Part shown: piece by piece, positions 9,252-18,960 of the stretch
How positions within the stretch are numbered: the first letter of the stretch is position 1
Layout of the letters: the number at the start of each line of letters is the position of its first letter
NCBI RefSeq assembly: GCF_030816505.1
Contig: NZ_JAUSYB010000001.1
Location: forward strand, 1,178,001 to 1,242,000
Length of the DNA: 64,000 bases
Direction of reading: 5' to 3'
Source: Microbacterium sp. W4I20
GTDB taxonomy: Bacteria; Actinomycetota; Actinomycetes; Actinomycetales; Microbacteriaceae
Notes under the pieces: generated by a model
What the model was told of the DNA's origin: nothing
The model's database searches: none
Seen by the model: only the letters and a program-made list of their open reading frames with translations
Made by a program: the position numbers and the translations under genes

Positions 9252-9917
9252 TCAGAACTCCGCCGAGAACGCCCCGTCCGATTTCAGCAGCTGCCCCGAG
9301 ATCCAGCGTCCCTCGTCGGACACCAGGAACTCCACCACGGCGGCCACATCGGCCGGCGTGCCGAGTCGACCGAGCGGCGTCATTCCGCCCAGACCCGTTC
9401 GGGTGTCGTCGTCCATCCAGCCCGTGTCGATCGGCCCGGGGTTCAGCACGTTCGCCGAGATCCCCCGCGGGCCGAACTCCCGCGCCGCGGAGATCACGAT
9501 GCGGTCCAGAGCGCCCTTGGACGCGCCGTACGGCAGGTTTCCGGTGACGTGGTCGCTGGTGAGCGCGACGATCGCTCCACCCGTGTCGCCGATCTGACGC
9601 GCGAACGCCGCGATCAGCAGCAGGCTCGCCCGTGCGTTGACCGCGACGTGTCGGTCGAAGCTCTCGGCCGTCGTGTCGAGGATCCCGGACTCCACGTCAT
9701 GGGCATGGCTCAGAATGAGCGCGGAGATCGTGCCGTGCTCCCGGGTCACCGCGTCGATCAGCGCCTCCGGCCCGTCGGCGGTCGAGAGGTCGGCGGGGTG
9801 ATCGGCGTCGTGCAGGTCGCTGTTGACGACGGTCCAGCCCGCGGCGCGCAGACGCGGGACGATTCCTGCTGCGATGCTGTTCGCGCGCGCGGCTCCGGTG
9901 ATCAGTGCGAGAGGCAT
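9252..9917 (-). CDS. Short-chain dehydrogenase/reductase
   Basis: A 221-residue cytosolic oxidoreductase of the SDR superfamily. The nucleotide-binding turn is TGAARANSIA, a departure from the usual TGxxxGIG. The catalytic Tyr-Lys pair is in YGASKGALDR, preceded by a Ser in the LTSD strand, and NPGPIDTGWM is the usual post-active-site loop. The length is slightly short of the 250 typical of classical SDRs. Substrate is unknown. The gene has a leaderless-type promoter (TAGCGT six bases before the ATG) and so is probably transcribed alone. Confidence 0.85.
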   Translation of the reverse strand: MPLALITGAARANSIAAGIVPRLRAAGWTVVNSDLHDADHPADLSTADGPEALIDAVTREHGTISALILSHAHDVESGILDTTAESFDRHVAVNARASLLLIAAFARQIGDTGGAIVALTSDHVTGNLPYGASKGALDRIVISAAREFGPRGISANVLNPGPIDTGWMDDDTRTGLGGMTPLGRLGTPADVAAVVEFLVSDEGRWISGQLLKSDGAFSAEF

Positions 9918-9923
9918 CCGACC

Positions 9924-9929
9924 ACGCTA
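9924..9929 (-). promoter_or_regulatory. Leaderless -10 element TAGCGT
   Basis: On the minus strand TAGCGT ends six bases before the ATG at 9917, the same geometry as at 4301. Confidence 0.55.
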
Positions 9930-9945
9930 ACGGATGCCAGAGGCG

Positions 9946-10476
9946 TCAGAACCCGAGGCACATGACCGCGAGCCCGGCGGCCATCGCCCAGGCCTCGGTC
10001 GTCAGCAGACGCGCGGTGCGTCCGTGGTGCACCGGCTCGAGGAACCACTCCGCCACGACGGTCCACAGCACGACGCCGATCACCCCGACGACGACGACCA
10101 CCGAGAGGAGACCCGACATGCCGTGACCGTGACCGTGACCGGTCGACGCCACCGCCTCGCCCGTCGACGCGGTCTCGAACGCGCAGAGCGCCATCACGAG
10201 CGAGACCAGTGCGCGGTGGCAGCAGGTGGCCGCGGCGGGCGTGCCACGCACCCCCATCGTGCCGATCATCGCCGAGACCAGCAGTGCGGCGCCGAGGATC
10301 AAGCCGGTGCCGGGTGCACCGTCGCTCACCGCCACCAGCAGCATCGCGACCGCCATCACGAGCGCCGATTGCTTTCCCTGCCAGGGAACGGCGCGCCACG
10401 CCGCCACACAGGCCGCGGCTGAGACGATCGCTGCCGCGGCCATCAGCCACGGCGCCGCCGGCAGAAGATGTTCCAC
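9946..10476 (-). CDS. Small integral membrane protein, function unknown
   Basis: A 176-residue protein with about five hydrophobic segments. Between segments lies a His/Gly run (GHGHGHGMSG) encoded by a GTGACC micro-repeat around 10122-10141, which could bind metal. A pair of cysteines (TCCHRA) sits in the middle. It resembles DUF5134-type actinobacterial membrane proteins, some of which lie near copper genes, but no copper gene is present here. Translation starts at a GTG with TAGACT six bases upstream, so it is probably leaderless. It is divergent from the HAD gene. Confidence 0.65.
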   Translation of the reverse strand: MEHLLPAAPWLMAAAAIVSAAACVAAWRAVPWQGKQSALVMAVAMLLVAVSDGAPGTGLILGAALLVSAMIGTMGVRGTPAAATCCHRALVSLVMALCAFETASTGEAVASTGHGHGHGMSGLLSVVVVVGVIGVVLWTVVAEWFLEPVHHGRTARLLTTEAWAMAAGLAVMCLGF

Positions 10477-10482
10477 TCGCGA

Positions 10483-10488
10483 AGTCTA
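10483..10488 (-). promoter_or_regulatory. Leaderless -10 element TAGACT
   Basis: On the minus strand TAGACT ends six bases before the GTG start at 10476. Confidence 0.6.
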
Positions 10489-10584
10489 TTTACCGGCGGT
10501 GCGCCTCAGGCGTGAGCCACGATCGCGTCGCGCAGGATGCCGTCGGCAGCGGGGAGCACGCATCCGCGCGAAGTCGGGTGCGGT

Positions 10585-10590
10585 TAGCCT
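10585..10590 (+). promoter_or_regulatory. Leaderless -10 element TAGCCT
   Basis: TAGCCT ends six bases before the GTG start at 10597. The intervening GAGGGG is too close to the start to serve as a normal ribosome-binding site. Confidence 0.6.
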
Positions 10591-10596
10591 GAGGGG

Positions 10597-11247
10597 GTGA
10601 CCGAGACCATCCACGCCCGCGCCGCCCTGCTCGACATGGACGGCACGCTTGTCGACTCGACCGCCGTGGTCGAGCGGCTCTGGCTCGCCTGGGCGGAGCC
10701 CCACGGGCTCGATCCGCAAACAGTTTTGAGCGTCGTGCACGGGCGCCAGGGACATCAGAGCATGGCGATCATGCTTCCGGAGCGCGACCATGCCATCAAC
10801 CTCAGCGAGAACGACACCATGCTGGCGACGGAGACCGATGACACCGAAGGCGTGATCGAGATCGCAGGCGCTGCTGCATTCCTCGGCTCTCTGCTCCCCC
10901 ACCCGCACGCCATCGTGACCTCGGCAAACGTTCCGCTCATGACGGCACGGATGATGGCAGCCGGGCTCACCGTGCCCGCCGTCGCCGTGACCGCGGAGAG
11001 CGTCTCCGCATCCAAGCCGGACCCGGAGGGCTTCCTGCTCGGCGCCGAGCTCCTTGGGATCGCGCCATCCGATTGCCTCGTCTTCGAGGATTCGGGCGCG
11101 GGTATCCAGGCAGGCCTCGCCGCCGGGATGCGTGTTGTCGGTGTCGGGAGGCATGCGCTCGCGCATCGTCCGACGTACTTCGTCGAGGACCTCACGCAGG
11201 TCGCCGTCGCCCCTGCTGTCGATGGTTTCGTGCTCACGATCCGTTGA
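10597..11247 (+). CDS. HAD-superfamily sugar-phosphatase
   Basis: A 216-residue HAD subfamily IA hydrolase that dephosphorylates small phosphorylated metabolites in the cytosol. Motif I is LLDMDGTLVDS (nucleophile Asp and acid/base Asp), motif II is the Ser/Thr in AIVTSAN, motif III is the Lys in ASKPDPEGF, and motif IV is FEDSGAGIQAG. The best known relatives are glycerol-3-phosphate and sugar-phosphate phosphatases. The protein ends with a short extension past the core. It starts with GTG and is probably leaderless. Its exact substrate is unknown. Confidence 0.87.
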   Translation: MTETIHARAALLDMDGTLVDSTAVVERLWLAWAEPHGLDPQTVLSVVHGRQGHQSMAIMLPERDHAINLSENDTMLATETDDTEGVIEIAGAAAFLGSLLPHPHAIVTSANVPLMTARMMAAGLTVPAVAVTAESVSASKPDPEGFLLGAELLGIAPSDCLVFEDSGAGIQAGLAAGMRVVGVGRHALAHRPTYFVEDLTQVAVAPAVDGFVLTIR

Positions 11248-11310
11248 GGCCCAAAGCCCCGACTGGTTCCGGACGACGTTCGCGGTGCGCGCTGCCGACT
11301 TCTCAGCGTC

Positions 11311-11910
11311 TCACCGAGTGCGGAGGCCGTCCAGCGCGACCGTGAGCACATCCCGGGCGAGGGCGTCGGCGTCTTCCGCGCCGCCCGGCCGGTACCACTC
11401 GACGAGCGAGTTGACCATGCCGAAGAGCAGTCGGGTCGCGACCGAGGCGTCGACGTCTGGGCGGACGGCGCCGTCCTCCTGCGCGGCCCGGACGATGCCG
11501 GTGACCTCCTGGTCGAAGGCGCGGCGGCGTTCGAGTGCCCGCCGTTCGACCTCGCTGTTGCCCCGCACCCTCAGCAGCAGCGTCACGGACGGCAAGTGCG
11601 CGGCGAGCACGCGCACGGCACCCTGCAGCACGGCGGCGAGGCGCTCCCCCGGGACGACGGTGCGCGTGTCGGTGAGCACGCCCTCGAGGCCGTCGAGCGC
11701 TTCGCCCAGCGCGGTCTCGAGGATCTCCTCCTTGGAGGAGAAGTGGTGGTAGAGCGCCGCCTTCGACAGTCCCAGCCGGGTCGCGAGCGCGGCGACCGAG
11801 GTGGCGTCGTAGCCGGACTCGTTGAAGACGGCGACGGCGGCGTCGAGCAGTCCGCGCCGATCGAACCCGGGGCGCCCGCGCCGCGCCGCGCCGTTCTCCG
11901 TCTGACTCAC
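11311..11910 (-). CDS. TetR-family regulator (candidate PaaR)
   Basis: A 199-residue TetR repressor. The N-terminal helix-turn-helix is intact (SVAALATRLGLSKAALYHHFSSKEEIL), and the C-terminal ligand domain contains LLFGMVNSLVEWYRPGG, common in regulators of acyl-CoA or phenylacetate catabolism. It lies 0.7 kb from the bkd-paa operon, and the paaABCDE promoter carries a TetR-type operator resembling the PaaR site, so it is a reasonable candidate for PaaR with phenylacetyl-CoA as inducer. This is inference from position and motif. It starts with GTG and has CAGACT six bases upstream. Confidence 0.8.
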   Translation of the reverse strand: MSQTENGAARRGRPGFDRRGLLDAAVAVFNESGYDATSVAALATRLGLSKAALYHHFSSKEEILETALGEALDGLEGVLTDTRTVVPGERLAAVLQGAVRVLAAHLPSVTLLLRVRGNSEVERRALERRRAFDQEVTGIVRAAQEDGAVRPDVDASVATRLLFGMVNSLVEWYRPGGAEDADALARDVLTVALDGLRTR

Positions 11911-11916
11911 AGCCCC

Positions 11917-11922
11917 AGTCTG
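11917..11922 (-). promoter_or_regulatory. Leaderless -10-like element CAGACT
   Basis: On the minus strand CAGACT ends six bases before the GTG at 11910. The first base departs from TANNNT, but A2 and T6 are kept. Confidence 0.4.
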
Positions 11923-11935
11923 GCAGTCGCCCGCT

Positions 11936-11996
11936 GTTCCCGTGGCAGCTGTCGTGGGTTCGGGGCCGCTGAAGCCGCAGCAACTGCCACGGGAGC
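11936..11996. repeat. 61-bp palindromic element A1
   Basis: Perfect 11-bp outer arms (TCCCGTGGCAG at 11938-11948 and its complement at 11984-11994) with a partly paired interior. It lies between the Lrp gene stop and the TetR gene start, both on the minus strand. It belongs to the group of elements at 35537, 40308, 40846 and 44204. Confidence 0.85.
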
Positions 11997-12006
11997 GGAG
12001 CAGGCG

Positions 12007-12438
12007 TCAGGCGAAGTCCTCGAAGATCAGCGTGGTCCGCGTCGAGCGGATCGAGGGGATCGCCTGGATGTCCTCGAGCACGATGCGCCGCAGATCTCGC
12101 GCGTCGTTGGCACGCACGAGGAGGATCACGTCGAAGTCTCCGCCGACGAGTGCCATGTGCTCGATCTCGGGGATCCTGCGCAGCCGATCCCGCACGTCCT
12201 GCCAGGTCGCCTGTTCGATCGCGAGGGTCACATAGGCGCTCGCATGGTGCCCCAGAAGCACCGGATCGGTGCGCACCGAGTAGCCGGTGATGACCCCGGC
12301 ATCCGTGAGTCGCTTGATGCGGGCGTGCGCGCCGGCGCGGGAGATGTGCACGGCCTCCGCGATCGCCGTCATCGATGAGCGGGCGTCGCGCCGGAGCTCG
12401 TCGAGGATCGCGCGGTCGGTGTCGTCCAGCGTCGTCAT
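12007..12438 (-). CDS. Lrp/AsnC-family regulator (BkdR-like)
   Basis: A 143-residue regulator: an N-terminal helix-turn-helix (TAIAEAVHISRAGAHARIKRL) and a C-terminal Lrp ligand-binding (RAM) domain with the GGDFDVILLV strand. It is divergent from the 2-oxoacid dehydrogenase genes, the classic arrangement for BkdR, which responds to branched-chain amino acids or their keto acids. GAGGGGG five to six bases upstream supports the ATG at 12438. An upstream ATG (12465) and a longer frame to 12543 lack such a site. The 152-base divergent intergenic region (12439-12590) probably holds the operator, but no clear repeat was seen in it. Confidence 0.87.
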   Translation of the reverse strand: MTTLDDTDRAILDELRRDARSSMTAIAEAVHISRAGAHARIKRLTDAGVITGYSVRTDPVLLGHHASAYVTLAIEQATWQDVRDRLRRIPEIEHMALVGGDFDVILLVRANDARDLRRIVLEDIQAIPSIRSTRTTLIFEDFA

Positions 12439-12590
12439 GGGAACCCCCTCGTTCGTCGTCGACATTCTGACACTTCGATCTCGAATACGGCAATCCGACA
12501 CGGTTCGTCCAGCATTCACCGCTGTCTCTTGGATGACTGTCACCGACGAGGCATGCTTGCCCCATCGAGTTCGGCAAGGAGGGCGGACGG

Positions 12591-13709
12591 ATGCTGCACA
12601 CGGAGATGCTCCCGCGAGACACCGCGGTACGACTGATCGACGAGAACGGCGAGCGCGTCATCGACGAGCACTACGCCCTTCCCGACACCGACACCCTGCT
12701 CCGCGCGTACCGGGGGCTCGTCGAAGGACGACGCATCAACGACCAGGCCGGCGCCCTGGTGCGTCAGGGCCGCCTCGCGGTCTACCCGTCATCGCACGGA
12801 CAGGAGGCGTGCCAGGTCGGCGCCTCGCTGGTCCTCGGTGAGTCCGACTGGCTGTTCCCGACCTACCGCGACTCGGTCGCCGTCATCTCCCGCGGCGTCG
12901 AGCCGGCGGACGCGATGGTGCTCCTCAAGGGCGACTGGCACTCGGGCTACGACGTGCGCGCCCATCGGGTCGCTCCCCAGGCCACGCCCCTCGCCACGCA
13001 ACTGCTGCATGCCGTCGGCTTCGCGCAGGCGGCGAAGCACCGCGGCGAGGACACGGTCGTGCTCGCGCTCTGCGGCGACGGGGCCACGAGCGAGGGCGAT
13101 TTCCACGAGGCGATGAACTTCGCGGCGGTCTTCCACGTCCCCGTCGTGTTCTTCGTGCAGAACAACGAGTTCGCGATCTCGGTGCCGCTGTCCCGCCAGA
13201 CGGCCGCGCCCTCGCTCGCACACAAGGCGATCGGGTACGGCATGCCGGGGCAGCGGGTCGACGGCAATGACGTGGCCGCCGTCCTCGCCGTGCTCGGCGA
13301 GGCTGTCGATCGCGCACGTACCGGCGGCGGACCCTCGCTGATCGAAGCGCACACCTACCGGATGCAGGCGCACACCAACGCCGACGACGACACGCGCTAC
13401 CGCGAGCGCGACGAGGTGCAGGCGTGGATCGCCCGCGACCCCCTGCTCCGCCTGCGCGCGCATCTGACCGAGACGGGCGTGCTCGACGCGGAGGCCGAGG
13501 AGCGCTTCGCCGCCGGCGCCGAGGAGATCGCCGCCGCGATGCGCACGGCACTGAACACCGATGCCGACCTCGACCCCGAAGACCTCTTCCGGTTCGTGAC
13601 CGATACCCGCTCGCCGCAGCTCGAGGAGCAGTGGCAGCTGCTGCGCGGCGAGATCGAACGATCGCAGCTCGCCGAGACGGAAAGCGCACACACCGGAGGT
13701 GCTCGATGA
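12591..13709 (+). CDS. bkdA: 2-oxoacid dehydrogenase E1 component, alpha subunit
   Basis: A 372-residue thiamin-diphosphate subunit that, with the next gene, decarboxylates a 2-oxoacid and passes the acyl group to E2. The ThDP motif GDGATSEGDFHEAMN with a following NN is present, and the phosphorylation-loop region YRMQAHTNADDDTRYR is as in BCKDH/PDH E1alpha. The divergent Lrp regulator and the E1-E2 order point to a branched-chain type complex. The operon then runs straight into phenylacetate genes, so aryl-pyruvates are an alternative substrate (inference). GGAGGG precedes the ATG by seven bases. No E3 gene is in the window. Confidence 0.88.
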   Translation: MLHTEMLPRDTAVRLIDENGERVIDEHYALPDTDTLLRAYRGLVEGRRINDQAGALVRQGRLAVYPSSHGQEACQVGASLVLGESDWLFPTYRDSVAVISRGVEPADAMVLLKGDWHSGYDVRAHRVAPQATPLATQLLHAVGFAQAAKHRGEDTVVLALCGDGATSEGDFHEAMNFAAVFHVPVVFFVQNNEFAISVPLSRQTAAPSLAHKAIGYGMPGQRVDGNDVAAVLAVLGEAVDRARTGGGPSLIEAHTYRMQAHTNADDDTRYRERDEVQAWIARDPLLRLRAHLTETGVLDAEAEERFAAGAEEIAAAMRTALNTDADLDPEDLFRFVTDTRSPQLEEQWQLLRGEIERSQLAETESAHTGGAR

Positions 13710-14740
13710 CCATCGCCCCTGACGACGTGGACACCCGGACCGGTTCACCGGCTCGGGAGGTGGCGACCATGAGCATGGCCGCCGCGCTCAACCGGGCACT
13801 GGCGGACGCGATCGAGGCCGACCCGGATGTGGTCGTCTTCGGTGAGGACGTCGGCGCGCTCGGCGGCGTCTTCCGCATCACCGACGGGCTCACCGCCCGG
13901 TACGGCGAGGAACGCTGCTTCGACACCCCGCTCGCGGAATCGGGCATCGTCGGCACCGCCGTCGGCATGGCCATGAACGGCATGCGCCCGGTCGTCGAGC
14001 TGCAGTTCGACGCGTTCGCTCTCCCGGCCTTCGAGCAGGTGGTCAGTCACGTCGCGAAGCTCGGCAACCGCACCCGCGGGGGCATGCGGATGCCGCTGGT
14101 GATCCGCATCCCGTTCGGCGGCGGCATCGGCGGGGTCGAGCACCACTGCGATTCCTCCGAGGCCTACTACGCGCACACCCCGGGCCTCACCGTGGTCAGC
14201 CCCTCGACTCCCCAGGACGCGTACTCGCTGCTCCGCGCGGCCATCGCCTCGCCCGACCCGGTCGTCTTCCTCGAGCCGAAGAAGCTGTACTGGAGCAAGG
14301 GCGAGGTCGACACGTCGATCACGGCCGAGATCGGATCGGCCCGCATCGCGCGGGACGGCACCGACGTCACACTGCTGGCCTACGGCGCCGCGGTGCCGCT
14401 CGCGATGGAGGCCGCTGAAGCGGCAGCATCCGAGGGTCGCAGCGTGCAGGTGGTCGACGTGCGATCGCTCTCCCCGTTCGACGACGCGACCGTGACGGCC
14501 GCGGTGAAGTCCACCGGCCGGGCCGTCGTGATCGCGGAGGCTCCGGGCTACGCCTCCGTGGCCTCTGAGATCCAGGCGCGGGTGTTCGAGCGCTGCTTCG
14601 AGTTCCTCGAGGCGCCGGTGCGTCGCGTCACCGGCTTCGACGTGCCGTATGCCCCGCCGAAGCTCGAGCACTGGTATCTGCCCGACGTCGACCGCGTCCT
14701 CGACGCCATCGACACGCTGCACTGGGACGAGGAAGCATGA
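13706..14740 (+). CDS. bkdB: 2-oxoacid dehydrogenase E1 component, beta subunit
   Basis: A 344-residue partner of E1alpha (transketolase-like pyrimidine-binding plus C-terminal domain). Conserved segments include FGEDVGALGGVFRIT, FDTPLAESGIVG and MPLVIRIPFGGGIGG. The reading frame is open for another 94 codons upstream, but the ATG at 13706 overlaps the E1alpha stop (ATGA), has CGGAGGT upstream, and gives the family length. The subunits form an alpha2beta2 heterotetramer bound to the E2 core. Confidence 0.92.
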   Translation: MTIAPDDVDTRTGSPAREVATMSMAAALNRALADAIEADPDVVVFGEDVGALGGVFRITDGLTARYGEERCFDTPLAESGIVGTAVGMAMNGMRPVVELQFDAFALPAFEQVVSHVAKLGNRTRGGMRMPLVIRIPFGGGIGGVEHHCDSSEAYYAHTPGLTVVSPSTPQDAYSLLRAAIASPDPVVFLEPKKLYWSKGEVDTSITAEIGSARIARDGTDVTLLAYGAAVPLAMEAAEAAASEGRSVQVVDVRSLSPFDDATVTAAVKSTGRAVVIAEAPGYASVASEIQARVFERCFEFLEAPVRRVTGFDVPYAPPKLEHWYLPDVDRVLDAIDTLHWDEEA

Positions 14741-16175
14741 GCACGCCCACCGTGGGCACCGCGCAGGTGTTCCGACTTCCCGATCTCGGCGAGGGGCTGA
14801 CCGAGGCAGGTCTCGTGCAGTGGCTCGTCGCCGTGGGCGACACCATCACGACCGATCAGCCGATCGCCGAGGTGGAGACCGCGAAGAGCATCGTCGAGCT
14901 CCCCTCGCCGTTCGCGGGTGTCGTGACCGCCCTGCACGGCACGGCCGGCGACACGATCGACGTCGGCTCTCCCGTGCTGGAGGTGGCGGATGCCGCGGCT
15001 GGCGCCGCTTCCGAACCCACCCCCGGCCCCACCTCCGGAGGTGCCGTGGAGCAGGAGGCCTACCGGGAGGAGGAGCGCGCCGGTTCGGGCAACGTGCTCA
15101 TCGGCTACGGCACCAACGAGCGCGCAGCATCCGGGCGCCGCCGCCCCGCCGTCACCCCCGCGAAGCGCGGAGACTCGGCCGTCTCCCGGACGATCTCGCC
15201 CGCATCGCCCGAGCACGAGCCGATCGTCCGAGAAGCGGATGCCGGTCACCGCCGCCCGGTCGCCGTCCGCTCCCCACTGGTGCGGCGTCTGGCCCGCGAC
15301 CTCGGTCTCGACGTGCACGCGATCACCGCGACCGGAGCCGACGGCGCCGTGACTCGCGCCGACGTGCTGCGCGCGGCGGTCGACAACGCCGTGGACGGCG
15401 CCGCCGCGCACCACACAGCCGCGAACACCACATCGAACGCTGCGTCGATCGGCGATGGCACCGGCGAGACCGTCGACGGGCTCGCGGTGCGCGCCCGCGA
15501 GCGGATGTCGCCGCTGCGCAAGGCTGTCAGCGCCAAGCTCACGCGCAGCCGGTCCGAGATCCCGGAGGCGACGGTCTGGGTCGACGTCGACGCGACCGCG
15601 CTGTGGAACCTCCGCGCCGAGATGGCACCCGAGGGAGTCAAGCCGCCGTCGATCACCGCCCTCCTCGCCCGCTTCGTACTCCTCGCCCTCGAGGACTACC
15701 CGATCCTCGCCTCGCGCCTGAGCGAGGATGCCGGTGAGCTGATCTCCTTCGACGGCGTGAACCTCGGCGTCGCGGCCGACACCGAGCGTGGGCTGATGGT
15801 CCCGGTGATCCCGGGTGCGCACACCCTCAGCGTGGAGCAGCTCGACAGCGCGTTGCGCGAAGTCGCGGCATCCGCCCGGTCGGGATCGATGCCGCCCGAG
15901 CGACTCCGCGGATCGACGTTCACCCTGAACAACTACGGCGGGCTCGGGGTGGACGGCTCCGCGGCGATCATCAACCACCCGGACGTCGCGATCCTCGGCA
16001 TCGGCCGGATCATCGAGCGCCCCTGGGTCGTGGAGGGCGAGATCGTCGTCCGACGCATCGCCCAGCTCTCCCTGGTCTTCGACCACCGGGTCTGCGACGG
16101 AGGATACGCGGCCGGGTTCCTGCGTCGCGTGACCGAGCTCATCGAGCATCCGCTGCGCGCTTTCGGGAGGGTCTG

Positions 16176-16176
<1 letters not shown>
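14737..16176 (+). CDS. bkdC: 2-oxoacid dehydrogenase E2 component (dihydrolipoamide acyltransferase)
   Basis: A 479-residue E2 core protein. It has one lipoyl domain with the lipoylated Lys at residue 50 (VETAKSIVE), a long Ala/Pro/Glu-rich linker, a peripheral-subunit-binding domain (SPLVRRLARDLGLDV, about residues 180-215), and the acyltransferase domain with the catalytic DHRVCDGG near the C-terminus. A single lipoyl domain is typical of branched-chain complexes; many actinobacterial pyruvate/oxoglutarate E2 proteins carry two or three. The start overlaps the E1beta stop by four bases, and the stop overlaps the thiolase start by one base. Confidence 0.92.
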
Positions 16177-17359
<1,183 letters not shown>

Positions 17360-17363
<4 letters not shown>

Positions 17364-18094
17364 CAGTGCGGGTCGAGGAGCGAGCCGACCGGGTCGTCGC
17401 GACCCTGGATCGTCCGGAGAAGCGCAACGCCATCGATCAGGAGACCATCGACGCCCTGCACGACCTGTGCGCGCTGCTCGAGGAGAACCCGCGCACGCTC
17501 ATCCTGACCGGCGCAACAGGTGTCTTCGCGGCCGGCGCCGACATCGCGCAGCTTCGGGAGCGCACGGCCGACGACGCGCGCCGAGGCATCAACGCGACCG
17601 CGTTCATCCGCGTCCGCGAACTGCCAATGCCGGTGATCGCGGCGATCGACGGATATGCGCTGGGCGGCGGCGCCGAGCTCGCCTATGCCGCCGACATCCG
17701 TATCGGCACCCCCGCGCTGCGGATCGGGAACCCCGAGACCGGGCTGGGGATCATGGCCGCGGCCGGAGCCGCCTGGCGTCTGCCCGAGATCGTCGGCGAG
17801 GCCAGGGCGAGTGAGCTCCTGCTCACCGGTCGCACGCTCGACGCCGACGAAGCCCTCGCCTGGGGGCTGGTCTCCGCACTGCACCACCCCGACGACCTGC
17901 TCACCGCGGCGCACGCCATCGCCGACCGGATCGCGGCGAACGACCCGCTCGCCACCCAGCACACCAAGCGGGCCCTGCGAACGCCGCGGGCCGGACACCC
18001 TGCGATCGAGCTCGAGCTGCAGGCCGAGCTGTTCGAGTCGCCGGAGAAGCACCGCCGGATGACGGCTTTCCTCGAGAGGCGGGCCGCGCGATGA
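17360..18094 (+). CDS. paaF: Enoyl-CoA hydratase (PaaF-like)
   Basis: A 244-residue crotonase-fold hydratase. Both catalytic glutamates of true hydratases are present with the normal 20-residue spacing: one in GGGAELAYAAD and one in GNPETGLG. The oxyanion-hole segment AAGADIAQL is also present. In the phenylacetate pathway PaaF hydrates 2,3-dehydroadipyl-CoA. The second crotonase in the window (34758) lacks these glutamates, so the two are functionally distinct. The ATG overlaps the thiolase stop by four bases; an upstream in-frame start at 17312 would lie deep inside the thiolase gene and was not used. Confidence 0.86.
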
Positions 18095-18960
18095 ACCCGA
18101 CAGCAGAATCACCGGCGCGCGTCGGCGTCCTCGGCGGTGGGCGCATGGGCGCCGGGATCGCGCACGCCTTCCTGCTCGCGGGCGCCAGGGTGAGCGTGGT
18201 CGAGCGGGACGAGCCGAGCGCTCTCGCCGCAGCGGAGCGCATCGGCGACAGCATCCGTCGCTCCGTCGAGCGCGACCCGACTCTGGATGCCGGCGAACTG
18301 CGCGACCGCGTCGACTCCGGCACCGAGGTCGCGGTGTTCCGCGACTGCGACCTCATCATCGAGGCCGTGCCGGAGGACCGCAGGCTGAAGGACGACGCAC
18401 TGCAGCGGGCAGAGGCGGCGATGCGCAGCGATGCGATCCTCGCGACCAACACCTCGTCGATCTCGATCGACGACCTCGCCCTCGGCCGGCAGCGCCCAGG
18501 CGCGTTCCTGGGGCTGCACTTCTTCAATCCCGTTCCGGCATCGGCGCTGGTCGAGATCGTCCGCGGTTCGACGACCGACGACGACGTCGTCGAGCGGGCC
18601 GCGGGGTGGGTCGACGCCCTCGGCAAGACGCCGATCGTCGTGAAGGACTCCCCCGGCTTCGCCTCATCGCGCCTCGGCGTGATGCTCGGTCTCGAGGCGA
18701 TCCGGATGCTGGAGGAGGGCGTCGCGAGCGCCGCCGACATCGACGCGGCGATGACGCTCGGCTACCGGCATCCGACCGGTCCGCTGCGCACGACCGACAT
18801 CGTCGGCCTCGACGTGCGGCTCGGCATCGCCGAAGAGCTGGCGGCTGCACTCGGCCCACGATTCGAACCACCCGCGCTGCTGCGCGCGATGGTCGCCGAC
18901 GGAAAGCTCGGCCGCAAGAGCGGCGAAGGCTTCTACACCTGGAATGAGGAGACGCCATGA
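18091..18960 (+). CDS. paaH: 3-hydroxyacyl-CoA dehydrogenase (PaaH-like)
   Basis: A 289-residue NAD-dependent dehydrogenase, the short single-function form. The Rossmann motif is GVLGGGRMGAGIAHAF. The catalytic His-Glu pair lies in GLHFFNPVP and in the EIV segment that follows, and the C-terminal domain ends GRKSGEGFYTW. In the phenylacetate route it oxidises 3-hydroxyadipyl-CoA to 3-oxoadipyl-CoA, which the thiolase two genes upstream cleaves. Four-base overlaps couple it to both neighbours. Confidence 0.9.
   Translation: MNPTAESPARVGVLGGGRMGAGIAHAFLLAGARVSVVERDEPSALAAAERIGDSIRRSVERDPTLDAGELRDRVDSGTEVAVFRDCDLIIEAVPEDRRLKDDALQRAEAAMRSDAILATNTSSISIDDLALGRQRPGAFLGLHFFNPVPASALVEIVRGSTTDDDVVERAAGWVDALGKTPIVVKDSPGFASSRLGVMLGLEAIRMLEEGVASAADIDAAMTLGYRHPTGPLRTTDIVGLDVRLGIAEELAAALGPRFEPPALLRAMVADGKLGRKSGEGFYTWNEETP

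Noticed and set aside
10122..10141. GTGACC micro-repeat
   Set aside because: It encodes the His/Gly run of a membrane protein and is too short to be called a separate element.
18091..18960. Possible separate acyl-CoA dehydrogenase step for branched-chain degradation in the bkd-paa run
   Set aside because: No acyl-CoA dehydrogenase gene is present; the genes after E2 fit the phenylacetate lower pathway.
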